A stretch of DNA of 64,000 bases, taken from the NCBI GenBank assembly GCA_013396525.1, contig VWYX01000394.1:1-64000 (forward strand). The letters are read 5' to 3'. Made by a program: the position numbers and the translations under genes. The notes below the pieces were generated by a model, which saw only the letters and a list, made by a program, of their open reading frames with translations, was not told the origin of the DNA and made no database searches. The stretch is from Chaetorhynchus papuensis. Taxonomy: Eukaryota; Chordata; Aves; Passeriformes; Rhipiduridae. Below are positions 55,466-64,000 of this stretch, piece after piece; the first letter of the stretch is position 1, and each line of letters starts with the position of its first letter.

Positions 55466-57680
55466 CTATAAAACAAAATTACCCACAGTAATAATGAATC
55501 TCAGTTACCAGATACCCTCAAAAAACTGCATAAAATTAAATGTAAAATTTGTACTGGAATTTCAGACACTCTACACAGTGAAACTGTTACCTGATGGAAA
55601 TTCATGAAAATATGTATGCAAAATGTAATATTAGATTGCACTGTAGCATTGTCAGTGCTCTAGAGAAAAAGTGAGTGATGGCAAGAATTAAAATTCTACC
55701 AGGCAGTTTCCTCCAAGGATGTGGAAGACCAGGTTCAACTCCCAGTTGCACCTGGAGGAATTTAATTCATTAATTGGGAGGCTATTCTAACCATCAGACC
55801 ATGACATAGTCAGAAGTCAGGCTGTTTCAAACTTTTTATTCCATTTAGTATTAGTATTGGTTTAATTCCATATTTTCCATGTTTGAGTACATCTCCTAAT
55901 CATCAGACTAAAGATACTAATGTCCCACTTCCACTCCCTCTCTCTTGTGTCCCTGGTTCAAACAACCAGTTGGTTCAAGTGGGCCATGAATCACTGCCAT
56001 TCTTTCTGGTATTTGCTAACAAGAAATAGGTGTTAATTTCTTCTCTTGCTTGATAAGTATTTCAATAAAACTTAATATAAATTGTGCCAAACAGCAAGAA
56101 AGTGAGTGCTATCGGGGTTTCAGTTCCTCAGAAAATATTTTTACAACGTATAACCATGTCAGAAGGAGAGGGAATAACTTATCCTCAGACATCCCGTGAT
56201 GACTAAATGTACCCAAAAGAAAATATCAAACCCCTCTAAAGACACAGGAAAAGATCTTGGCTATGATCAGCCTGAGTGCTGGATAAGGTGGAGACAATTC
56301 TGAAGATTTAGCTCTCCTTTCTAAAACAGAACATTTCAGGTGAATGTAACTCATGGCCTGCTTTGGGTTTGCTTGATGCAAGGGGGAACAAAAACTGTTT
56401 TGGTTTAAATCACCCTTTTTATTTTACATTTTGCTTTGATAATTGAACTAAAAAATAAGTTCTGCACACCATTCTAAATGACAGTCTTGTTTTTATCTTT
56501 AAGAAAAGCTATTTAATTAGAAGAGAAATAATATGACTGTGTTTCTTTATAAATAAAGTGAAGCCCTCAGGCAATACTTGAAAGTCCAAATAATATTCTC
56601 ATGCTCTGGATCCATGTATCGAGGTATACAACATGGTAATGGGTACATGCCTTGCCTACACATCTGTCTACTTAGAAAGCTGTATGTATATCTTTTGAGG
56701 ATCAGCTATGGATTTCTACATTCCAGCTTCCAATAAGCCTAAAGGCAAATGGAGATGAGGGCTGCTCCATCCCCCTTCAAATGCTAAATCCTGCTGAGCT
56801 ATGGTGAGAGAGCATCTCAGCTGCTCACAAACAGTGCTTCTGAGTGATGCAGTCAGAAAGCGTCACTGGTTTTTCATGTTAAATCCTGAAAAGTTTCCAA
56901 AGCACCAAACTGGTCCGCAGTTTGTGCTTACGCATCCCTACTGGTATTCACATTCTCTAATTAAAACATACTGCTTATTTTCCACTCACTTTCATTGCAT
57001 TGTCCATTGAACTAGAGAATGCTGAACTAACTTCTATTTAAGGAATTTCCATTTTGGTTTTGGGTTTTTGTTTGCTTTTTTATCCATTTTATCCAAGAAC
57101 ACTTCTATTCTTCAGTGTCTCTGACAAAATTATATTCAGGCTGTGTGAAAGCAAAGCTTCTGCAGTCTTGCAGAGGAAAGTTGTTTGATGAAAACTGAAA
57201 GAATCAATAACAGAATGATAAATCAAATGATTTTATGTTGTTTAACAGTGAGTATAGAAAATTATCCTCACAAGCTGAAATATACTAAACCTCTAAGATA
57301 TAACCCTACTATTTAGCATTAAGAGTAGGTAAAAAATGGTTCAGTTTTATCTTATTGCATAAGTAAAGCCAAAGAGAGCAGGAAGGAGAATATGGTTTCT
57401 TGTGTGCCCTCTGCATAAGCATACCCTACTGTTTTTTTCAGAGTGTAGTTTTAATTTCATTTATTCCAGCATCACTTTGAAGGAACTCCATGATGTTCAG
57501 CTGGCAGCAAGTGCATTAACAGAAAATCTTTATATATTAGAAGACCTTGGGTATGTTCTGTAGTGTAGGGCAAAAGAGCAACTGCTAAAAAAGGACCAGG
57601 ACATCAAACACTTAACAGGAAAAGTGGATTGCTTTTAAACAAGTATCATAGCTAGCATTAAAAGGTACTTTGCTACTTAC
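55466..57680 (-). other. ALKAL1: ALKAL1 last intron
   Basis: This 2215-bp intron starts with GTAAGT and ends with TATAG on the minus strand and interrupts a Tyr codon after its first base. It contains a repeated GGTTCAA / CTAAYCATCAGAC module at 55732-55978 and no other recognised element. Confidence 0.9.
55732..55978. repeat. Repeated GGTTCAA...CCAGTTG and CTAAYCATCAGAC module
   Basis: GGTTCAA with CCAGTTG 10-11 bases later occurs at 55732-55748 and again at 55955-55972. CTAACCATCAGAC (55787-55799) recurs as CTAATCATCAGAC (55896-55908). GGTTCAACTCC resembles the B box of a tRNA promoter. Two copies of one old module, or a tRNA-derived SINE remnant, would explain it. No A box of good quality and no tRNA fold were seen. 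Confidence 0.45.
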
Positions 57681-57761
57681 AGGTTGGTGTGGAGCAGTCC
57701 CTTGTGTTGTGGTACAGTCGATGAAAGTGCTTGCTACACTCTGAGGAAAATGTGACTGGCC
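57681..57761 (-). CDS. ALKAL1: ALKAL1 internal exon, 81 nt, core of the receptor-binding domain
   Basis: On the minus strand a pyrimidine-rich tract and CAG acceptor precede the exon, and a strong GTAAGT donor follows. The first two bases complete a Gly codon begun in the 54-nt exon. The frame then reads PVTFSSECSKHFHRLYHNTR followed by DCSTPT, and the last T starts a Tyr codon. Human ALKAL1 has PVTFSPECSKHFHRLYYNTR followed by ECSTPA here. The VTFS-ECSKHF and CSTP stretches favour ALKAL1 over ALKAL2, which has LYFSPKCSKHF and CTIP. The HNTRD stretch, however, is the ALKAL2-like form. It holds the first two of the four conserved cysteines. A second frame is also open, but only this one is in phase with both neighbours. 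Confidence 0.96.
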
Positions 57762-58526
57762 CTGTTTGAAAGTAAGGAGGAGTTAACCACAAGCTCTCGG
57801 TGTCACTGCTCTGCAGCCTCAATGAATGACAACAACACATAGCATTAAGTTCATTTTTTCTTGGCTAAACTTGCATTTAATCTATTACTATACCTTAAAC
57901 AACTATGATGCAACACAAGTAAAATGATGCTAGTGAAATAATAAATTCTGTTGCTGTGCCTTTATGCTCATGATATGAAAAACAGAAAAATGTCATGTGA
58001 AAATGATGGGCTGGTTTAGCCTTGAAATTCCAGTAACTGAAAATTAGCAGTAGAATTTCTTACACGGAATGTAAATAGAATGACAATTACAGTAGAATTT
58101 ACTTTGCTCAACAGTTGTCTGTAGTCTAATGTAAAAGGTGTAACGCATCTGGAATGAGGATACTCTTTCTAAAGATAAATAAAAGCAACTTTTAAAGTAA
58201 ATATGAGTTTCTAATCCCTGGAAAGATTAAGTACTTTCATGTACTAATGCTTTTAATTTGCACATAGATGGTTTATGAAATTCTTAATATACAGTGTGGG
58301 TGTTGAGGAAAGAAAAATGACAGCTGAATAACATCTAGGAACCTGATCTCCTGTTAAAATAATCCTGGTAAAAAGGCATACAGGTTTGCACAGGGCAGGA
58401 TGTGCTTCATCTTTGGCAAGGCAAACCCCTGCATGTCCAGGGTATAATGTGCTGCTCCCTTCTCTGGGTATACAGTGCCATCTGTTTACATTAATATTTG
58501 ATAAGAAAGGTGTATCTGCTCATGGC

Positions 58527-58598
58527 CAGGGGGCCGGAACTAGATGGTCTTTAAGGTTCCTTACAACCTAAACCATTCTATGGTTCTATTTTTCTATA
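58527..58598 (+). mobile_element. CR1 LINE 3' tail fragment
   Basis: GGGGGCCGGAACTAGATGG is followed by TCTTTAAGGTTCC and by degenerate ATTCTATG-type repeats. This is the canonical 3' end of avian CR1, where the full form has GGTTGGACTAGATGATCT. Only the last roughly 70 bp is present, as is usual for strongly 5'-truncated CR1 copies. It lies in the ALKAL1 intron. Confidence 0.8.
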
Positions 58599-59870
58599 AA
58601 AACCTGGCTCAAATGTAACAAGTTGTCAAAGACCCCTTCCAAAACCACTGATGGCCCCGGGAAAGTACTACTGATGACATTTAACTGAAAAGGAGAGCAA
58701 AAATGTAATATTTGCACCACGTAACCTACTTAGCAAGACTATCACTGACAGCTGGGGATGAGTATCCTGTGGTTTGGACAGAAAACATTGCCATAAACTG
58801 ACATTAACTGAATAAGACTAAATTTAAATCTAAATTTAGCACAAGTAGGAACCCTGAATCAGAATAGCTAGTTTCAAGCAATGCTACAAAATGGTCCATA
58901 TGAAGCAGACTGTGTTGGCTAACTTTCCTTTCAGAGGAAAATAGGAAGCATTTCTGGGAAAAAATACTTATTGAGTAACTTGGAAGAGGGTTTCTGAGCC
59001 TGGTAAAATACATCAAGCTAATTGCCTCTGGATACTGAAGCCAAATTGCCATGAGCTCAAGAGAAGACTCCTCTCTACAACAATGAACATACTTGAAAGC
59101 TAGATATATTTTACATTAGTACGTGGACTTCAGTAGATTTTTTCAGCCACAAATAAGCTTTTCAATAAACTGGAAGAGCTGCCTTTGCAAGTCTGAACTG
59201 GAATATTTTTGCCATTTTTTTATCTGAGTGAACAATTAGGCTCGAGGAAAAGTATGTAATTTGAAATTACCCAGCATAAATGGAGACAACACTGGTTTTT
59301 GTCACAAAATAAATTCCATGTCCCTTCAGATAATATATGGTTTTCCAGCTCTCTTCCCTGTCATCAAAAATAGGCTGTTAATTTTATTTGTGCCTTACAA
59401 AACAGTCTGTGTCAGCTGGCTTTCCAAGCTAAATTGATAGATTGCTTTATGACTCACAAGATTATTTATGATTTTTCCTATAGTCAAGGACTGTTACATA
59501 TGGTTCTTATTTGGCTTTAAATGTGTCTATTATTCCTGGCATATGAGAAGTGTGCAATAATTTTCTTAACCCTGAAACTGTAAAAATAATAGACTATAAA
59601 GATAATGTTGATTTCAGCTTCTCTCTTTTATTTTTCACTATTAGTTTAGGATGTCCCACTTCTTGAACTAGTAAGGACTATAATCAAACAGTTTAATTAG
59701 TGAAGGCTACTAGAAGGATTATAATTGGAACAAAATAACAAAACTCAAAGTTCCACTGTGTTTTAAGGAAATGCCTAGGGATTACAGGATCTAATAAAGC
59801 TATGAAATATAAAATAAAATAAAAAACAACAGGCAGAAAACTCCATCAATGAAGATCTTAAGATTAAAAC

Positions 59871-59935
59871 AAAAAGAGAGAAAGACAGAGAGAAACAAAG
59901 AGAAAGAAAGAGAGAGAGAGAGAGAAAGAGAAAGA

Positions 59936-59969
<34 letters not shown>

Positions 59970-60028
59970 AAGAGAGAAAGAGAGAAAGAAAGGGAGAAAG
60001 AAAGAGAGAAAGAAAGAAAGAGAAAGAA
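59871..60028. repeat. GA / GAAA microsatellite (pure purine strand)
   Basis: About 158 bp of almost uninterrupted A and G on the plus strand, mixing (GA)n, (GAAA)n and (GAGAAA)n units. It lies in the ALKAL1 intron, where the transcript reads it as polypyrimidine. Open frames across it on both strands (Lys/Arg/Glu on plus, Ser/Leu on minus) are low-complexity artefacts. Mirror-repeat purine tracts of this kind can form triplex DNA and are often length-variable. Confidence 0.97.
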
Positions 60029-60873
60029 TCAGTATTTGGGAATGATCCTGCTTTCCTCATTCATTCCAGCTAATGTTACTCAAGTAATTTCAGCAATTTT
60101 GATGGCAACTACTCATGCAGAAAAGGACTATTAATTTAATGAAGGGCTCCAGAGACAGGATTTCAAGTATTTTTTTCTCTTTTTCTTTTCTATGATTTAC
60201 TACTCTCAAAATACCTTCTGTAAAACTCATGGTTGTTTTTTCCCTGGTTTTGAGTAATGAAACTCATTCTGTATTCATTACTTAGCTTCCTCAGATTCTT
60301 ATGTTGAGCTTTTTATGGTAGCTGAGGAGTTTCCAAAGTTAAAAATGAAAAGGAAATGGATTAAGTACTAACATAAACAAATCTTTCTTGTCTGTCCTTC
60401 CCAGGAGAGGAATATTCAGTATCGCTGTGCTACATAGCATAGCACAGTTTGAAGTTCTGTGTTAATTTCTTTCTCATATGGACTGAAAATGGTCAGGTTC
60501 ACAATTACTGCTTACTGCAAGGATGAAGGGCCAGCTGGCACTGGCACAGTTCCTGTAGATGCTGTTAGGTTGCAGTGAGCCATTGGCAGAAAGATCCTTA
60601 AAGTTGTGCTTATCCCAAAGGTTTGGGGTACACTTCCCCCATGCAAAAGAGACAACAAATCCCTTCCTTTCTTGTCAAGGACTGCCTGAAATTTCCAGCA
60701 AAGAGGAAATGCATAATTATTTGCAATTCTCTTTTTCATGCTCTGTTGGAGTCCAGAGTGCAGAGAAGATTTCTCTGCCTTTTTTGAAGGATTTTACCCC
60801 CCCCCAGACAACACTGTTTTTGACCTTCGTCCGTGGAGAAAACTGCCAGCCCTCGGGGAAGAATTAGAACCTA

Positions 60874-61370
60874 TGCTGGTTTGAACTAGGTGATAGAACA
60901 TTATGTAAGATTGTCACAGGGTGAGAAATTTAGAGATTTTGGGTTTGTTAATATAGTAAATAGATAAAAGGTAAAAACTCCAAAATGGAGGACAGTTGTT
61001 TTTAGACTTTGTTCTAACTTCTTTCCTACTCCATATTTTGCAGTAAAGTTAGTTTAAGAGGACTGGATAAAGAATTCCGCAGTTCCTGTCTGCATGACAG
61101 AGTGATTTACTGAATATTGGTGGAAAAGTAAAAATATCTTTCATTTCAAGTTTTAATTGGATGATTTACCTTTAAAAAGGCTGTGTAATCTTCATAAGTT
61201 GGGCTTTCCTGCATTCTCTGCTCTGTGCTGTGCCTGAGTCATGTTAGTGGCTCTATTTCTCTGATAAAGACTTAATAAACAGCTATCTGGAAGCAGAGCC
61301 TGAAAGTCCCGTTAGTCTCTCTCTCCCCCATCCGGGGAGACATAATTAAGGCACGGACATAATTAAGGCA
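60874..61370 (+). mobile_element. Solo LTR of an endogenous retrovirus
   Basis: The segment begins TGCTGGTTTGAAC and ends in CA, giving the TG...CA ends of a retroviral LTR. A TTAAAAA TATA-like box lies at 61172-61178 and an AATAAA poly(A) signal at 61274-61279. A pyrimidine-rich U5-like stretch follows, with a 7-bp-stem hairpin at 61322-61340. About 500 bp is normal for an avian ERV LTR. No gag, pol or env sequence flanks it, so it looks like a solo LTR left by recombination. No clear target-site duplication was found, so the exact ends may be off by up to 20 bp. It lies antisense to ALKAL1, inside an intron. The family was not assigned. Confidence 0.75.
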
Positions 61371-61372
61371 TG
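61339..61372. repeat. 17-bp tandem duplication at the LTR 3' end
   Basis: GACATAATTAAGGCACG at 61339-61355 is followed at once by GACATAATTAAGGCATG at 61356-61372, with one difference. The duplication covers the 3' end of the solo LTR, so either copy could be the true terminus. Confidence 0.9.
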
Positions 61373-62168
61373 GACTGTGTCAATGCTCGAACAGCCAACT
61401 ATTTCCCTGGCTTTTAGTTTCAATAATTCAAATAGCATTGAAAATCACCAACAGATTTGCAGTGTCGTACTTTGAGACCTTCACTTTTCTTAGTTACAGA
61501 ACAGCTGGAACTGGAGAGAAAAGATTCAGGGCAAGAACCTTGCCATTGACAACTCTTATTTCATATATTCAGAGAGTACAATATTTTTCTCAGTAGTTAC
61601 AATACAGTCCCAATGTTAAGCCCATTATACAACTCCACCTCAGTTTTCAAGTACTTGACTGTAATCATCATAAACTTTCATATTTGAAACAGCAAGTTAT
61701 TTTTATTTTTCATTTACACTAATTTAATCCTTCTTCGTTCTATCTCTTTCCTTTATTAAAATAAACATCCACACATATACAATGTAAGACTGATGGAAAA
61801 AAATCTTCTCTGATTTGGTGAAAACTTACTTGGCCACAAAGGTCTGTTTCTTAAAGATATGTGCAGTCCAATGAGAAGTTCTAAAATTAGTGAATGTGAA
61901 AATAAATATGGAAAGCACAATAGGAGGATAAAAGTTAAACAATGACTTTTAAACAATGTTTTAACTTACCACACTTTAAAAGTTAGACTACATAATTCAG
62001 CTGATTGTTCGATAAAACTAGAGTTCTTCAAAAATTTCTAGCTCTAAAATATGCACATTTAACTTCAGAAATGTTAATATTGGTGCAGAGCCTGCAAAAA
62101 AATTAGTGGTGTGGCACATGTAGCTACTTAGAATATGCACATGTAGGAAAACACAAGCAGTGCCTTAC

Positions 62169-62222
62169 CTGTAAAATGTTTTATGAACTTGTCTTTTAGA
62201 CTGGAATCCCTTGGAAAAATTT
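62169..62222 (-). CDS. ALKAL1: ALKAL1 internal exon, 54 nt, N-terminal edge of the conserved domain
   Basis: On the minus strand a T/C-rich tract ending in CTCCTCAG precedes the exon and a GTAAGG donor follows. The first two bases, AA, complete a Glu codon whose G must come from the preceding exon. The frame reads IFPRDSSLKDKFIKHFT and ends in G, which starts the Gly codon completed by the 81-nt exon. Human ALKAL1 reads IFPRDSNLKDKFIKHFTG. ALKAL2 differs at this place (IVPRDLRMKDKFLKHLTG), so the assignment is ALKAL1. Exon length is a multiple of three, with 2 + 51 + 1 bases. The signal peptide and variable N-terminal part lie upstream, at higher coordinates, and were not found. Confidence 0.95.
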
Positions 62223-64000
62223 CTGAGGAGAGAAGGAAAAAAAATTATTTATGTAGCATAGGATTACAGTAAAAGCCCTGAAAGCATAATATGCCAAGAT
62301 GTCTGTTGAATAGAGACCAAATAGCTTCCCAAATTAACTACGGAATTAATTTTCATAGTTGTGGGGGGGTGGGTATGTAAACAACATTGCGAAGTATTTC
62401 AGGTGATTCCCAGATGAATACCAAATGGTCATCCTACAATGCACCATCATTTTCTGACAATAATTTCTGCACTTCTTAGGTCTGAGTGGGGTGTACAGAA
62501 AGACCACAAATAATATAACTACATTATCATGTTATGACAAGTATGTAAGTACCTGAACAAATTATGTAAAATACGTAGATAAATACAAACTAAATACCAT
62601 TTTTTGGGTTTTGAAATAATAAGTACCTGAAGAGAAAAGTCTCCTACAAATCACCTAAAGTAGACATGGGCCATGCATATTTTCATTGCACTATTAGTAA
62701 AAAAATGGTCCTCCTCTCCTGTGAAAACTGCTGTGAATTTAAAAATATTCCCTTTCCATTTATGGCATTTTTTTTCCAGAAAGTTCAAGAGAGTAGGAGC
62801 CTCAGAATATACAAAAGAATCACAAAGAACAGAAAATGGAGCTAACACAAAAAAAAAAATTTTACATCTTCTTTTTCTTTCCCCTTTTTTTTCAAAGGGA
62901 TGCTGCCTCTGGCTTACAGCAGAAACTTTTGATGCAAGTAAATATCCTCAGAACCAGCACACCTCCCCCCAGTCTCATGAATTTTCCACTGAAAAACCAT
63001 TAAAAAATTTTTGGGTTCTTGCAGTTATTACTGCAGACAGTAACAAGTTGCCTGTTATGTCAAATTCAAAGAACCTTCTCTGGCAATTAATCAAGGAACA
63101 TGACTAACTTGCAGCATTAGGACCTGCAGTTAAATATATTTATTCACTAAAAACATTTCCTTACACCTAAAGTAATTTTAAATCTTTGTATTCGCCTACA
63201 TTTTTTTTCAATGCCCCATCTGAATGAACATTTAGCTCAGAAGAGAGCAAGTTTCCTTTCATTCTATAGGAAGATGCCAGTTATCTGCCAAGATAAATTC
63301 TTACCACTGGCTTCAGGCAGTTTCTCAGAGGTCACACAGGTGTATTTTTAGGCTGGGATTTTAAGCTAAGATGCCCAAGTCTTACTGCAACTCATCAAGG
63401 TTAGGAGACCTACTTCACTTAAGATCCCTTGAAAATCCCAGTTTTAACTAATTTCTTTCCTTACTGCAGAAGAAATGCTACCCCTTCTCCAATAAACTTA
63501 TTATTTTACTGATAAGAAATGTCAGGTAGTTTAAAATTATACAGAGTGAAGACTATAAAAAGGCAAAATAGGGAAACAATTGGTGTGAGTTTTGAATGAG
63601 ATGCCTCAAGTGGACAAGTACTGATGAATAACCACAGCCTGGCAAAGCATAGGCTAGGTACTTACCGTTCTCGCTCAGACAAAGAACATTTAGACACAAA
63701 CACTTGCAAAGTACATAGACTTTCCTATGGGAACAGTAGCTGTCTTTTGCCCCAAAAAATTCTCTATTTGCCCCATAAAATTCTTTAGGAAAAGCCTGTA
63801 TACAGAAAAAACCCCACCCCTTAATGCCCAGAAGGTGAAACAGGACAGATTTGATGCTCCGGCAAGGAGCTGTGCGTTGCAAGCATAAAATTGCAGCTGT
63901 AGCTGTGTTGGTAAGCCTGAGAAGGAGCACTGCAGAGTCTGCTTTCCACGAGTAACCCACGCTGGCCCAGGGTTCACCCCAGCCCAGCCTCGGCTGCCCC
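62223..64000 (-). other. Region upstream of the ALKAL1 54-nt exon (intron, right edge turning GC-rich)
   Basis: ALKAL1 exon 1, with signal peptide and basic linker, should lie upstream of the 54-nt exon. No match to it was seen here. The last 60 bases are clearly GC-rich against an AT-rich background, as at the shore of a CpG island, so the first exon and promoter may lie just outside the window. A strong minus-strand donor at 63665 ends an in-phase open frame (see findings), but its product does not resemble the known N-terminus. Confidence 0.5.

Larger units (their letters stand above)
57762..62168 (-). other. ALKAL1: ALKAL1 intron between the 54-nt and 81-nt exons
   Basis: This 4407-bp intron starts with GTAAGG and ends with CAG on the minus strand and interrupts a Gly codon after its first base. 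It carries a GA/GAAA microsatellite (59871-60028), a solo LTR (60874-61370), a CR1 3' tail (58527-58598) and a small inverted repeat at 60425-60447 (8-bp stem, 7-nt loop). The rest is AT-rich with no recognised content. Confidence 0.9.

Noticed and set aside
55679..55750. tRNA gene suggested by a B-box-like GGTTCAACTCC
   Set aside because: The upstream TGGCAAGAATT is a poor A box and no cloverleaf could be drawn. It is kept only as a repeat module.
59849..60073. Lys/Arg/Glu-rich frame and the antisense Ser/Leu-rich frame
   Set aside because: Both are translations of the GA/GAAA microsatellite.
62673..63107. 144-codon plus-strand frame
   Set aside because: It lies antisense to ALKAL1 in intron sequence, with low-complexity Lys/Phe runs and no known domain.

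Overview
The window looks like bird nuclear DNA. It is AT-rich and mostly non-coding. Its recognisable interspersed repeats are CR1 LINE fragments in both orientations, at least two with the avian-type 3' end, plus LTR pieces. I saw no L1, no Alu-like SINE, no bacterial operon structure, no rRNA, no CRISPR and no convincing tRNA. A songbird is possible from the look of one solo LTR, but I cannot prove it.

One protein-coding gene can be supported. It lies at the right end on the minus strand and is built from very short exons. Exons of 54 nt (62169-62222), 81 nt (57681-57761) and a terminal exon (stop at 55401-55403) have good splice sites and matching phases. Together they encode 66 C-terminal residues that match ALKAL1 (FAM150A, augmentor-beta), a secreted ligand of the receptor tyrosine kinases ALK and LTK. 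All four cysteines of the family domain are present. The signal-peptide exon was not found and probably lies beyond position 64000, where the sequence becomes GC-rich. A plausible poly(A) signal lies at 55191-55196.

The ALKAL1 introns hold a 158-bp GA/GAAA microsatellite (59871-60028), a solo endogenous-retrovirus LTR (60874-61370), a CR1 3' tail (58527-58598) and an odd repeated module (55732-55978).

Positions 1 to about 55165 form a gene-poor flank downstream of ALKAL1. In human the 3' neighbour of ALKAL1 is ST18 and the 5' neighbour is RB1CC1, so by synteny this flank probably separates ALKAL1 from ST18. I saw no ST18 coding sequence. The flank holds CR1 fragments at about 435-625, 12280-12605, 13195-13590, 18320-19458, 33190-33234, 37065-37190 and 42822-43265. 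It also holds an LTR-like segment (3608-3826), a CpG-rich patch with transcription-factor-like motifs (52680-53130), several perfect palindromes (9509-9589, 15239-15262, 28635-28662) and long stretches of AT-rich sequence without recognisable content. No new multi-gene system was found. The long open frames in the window are chance frames, antisense reads of CR1, or low-complexity sequence.
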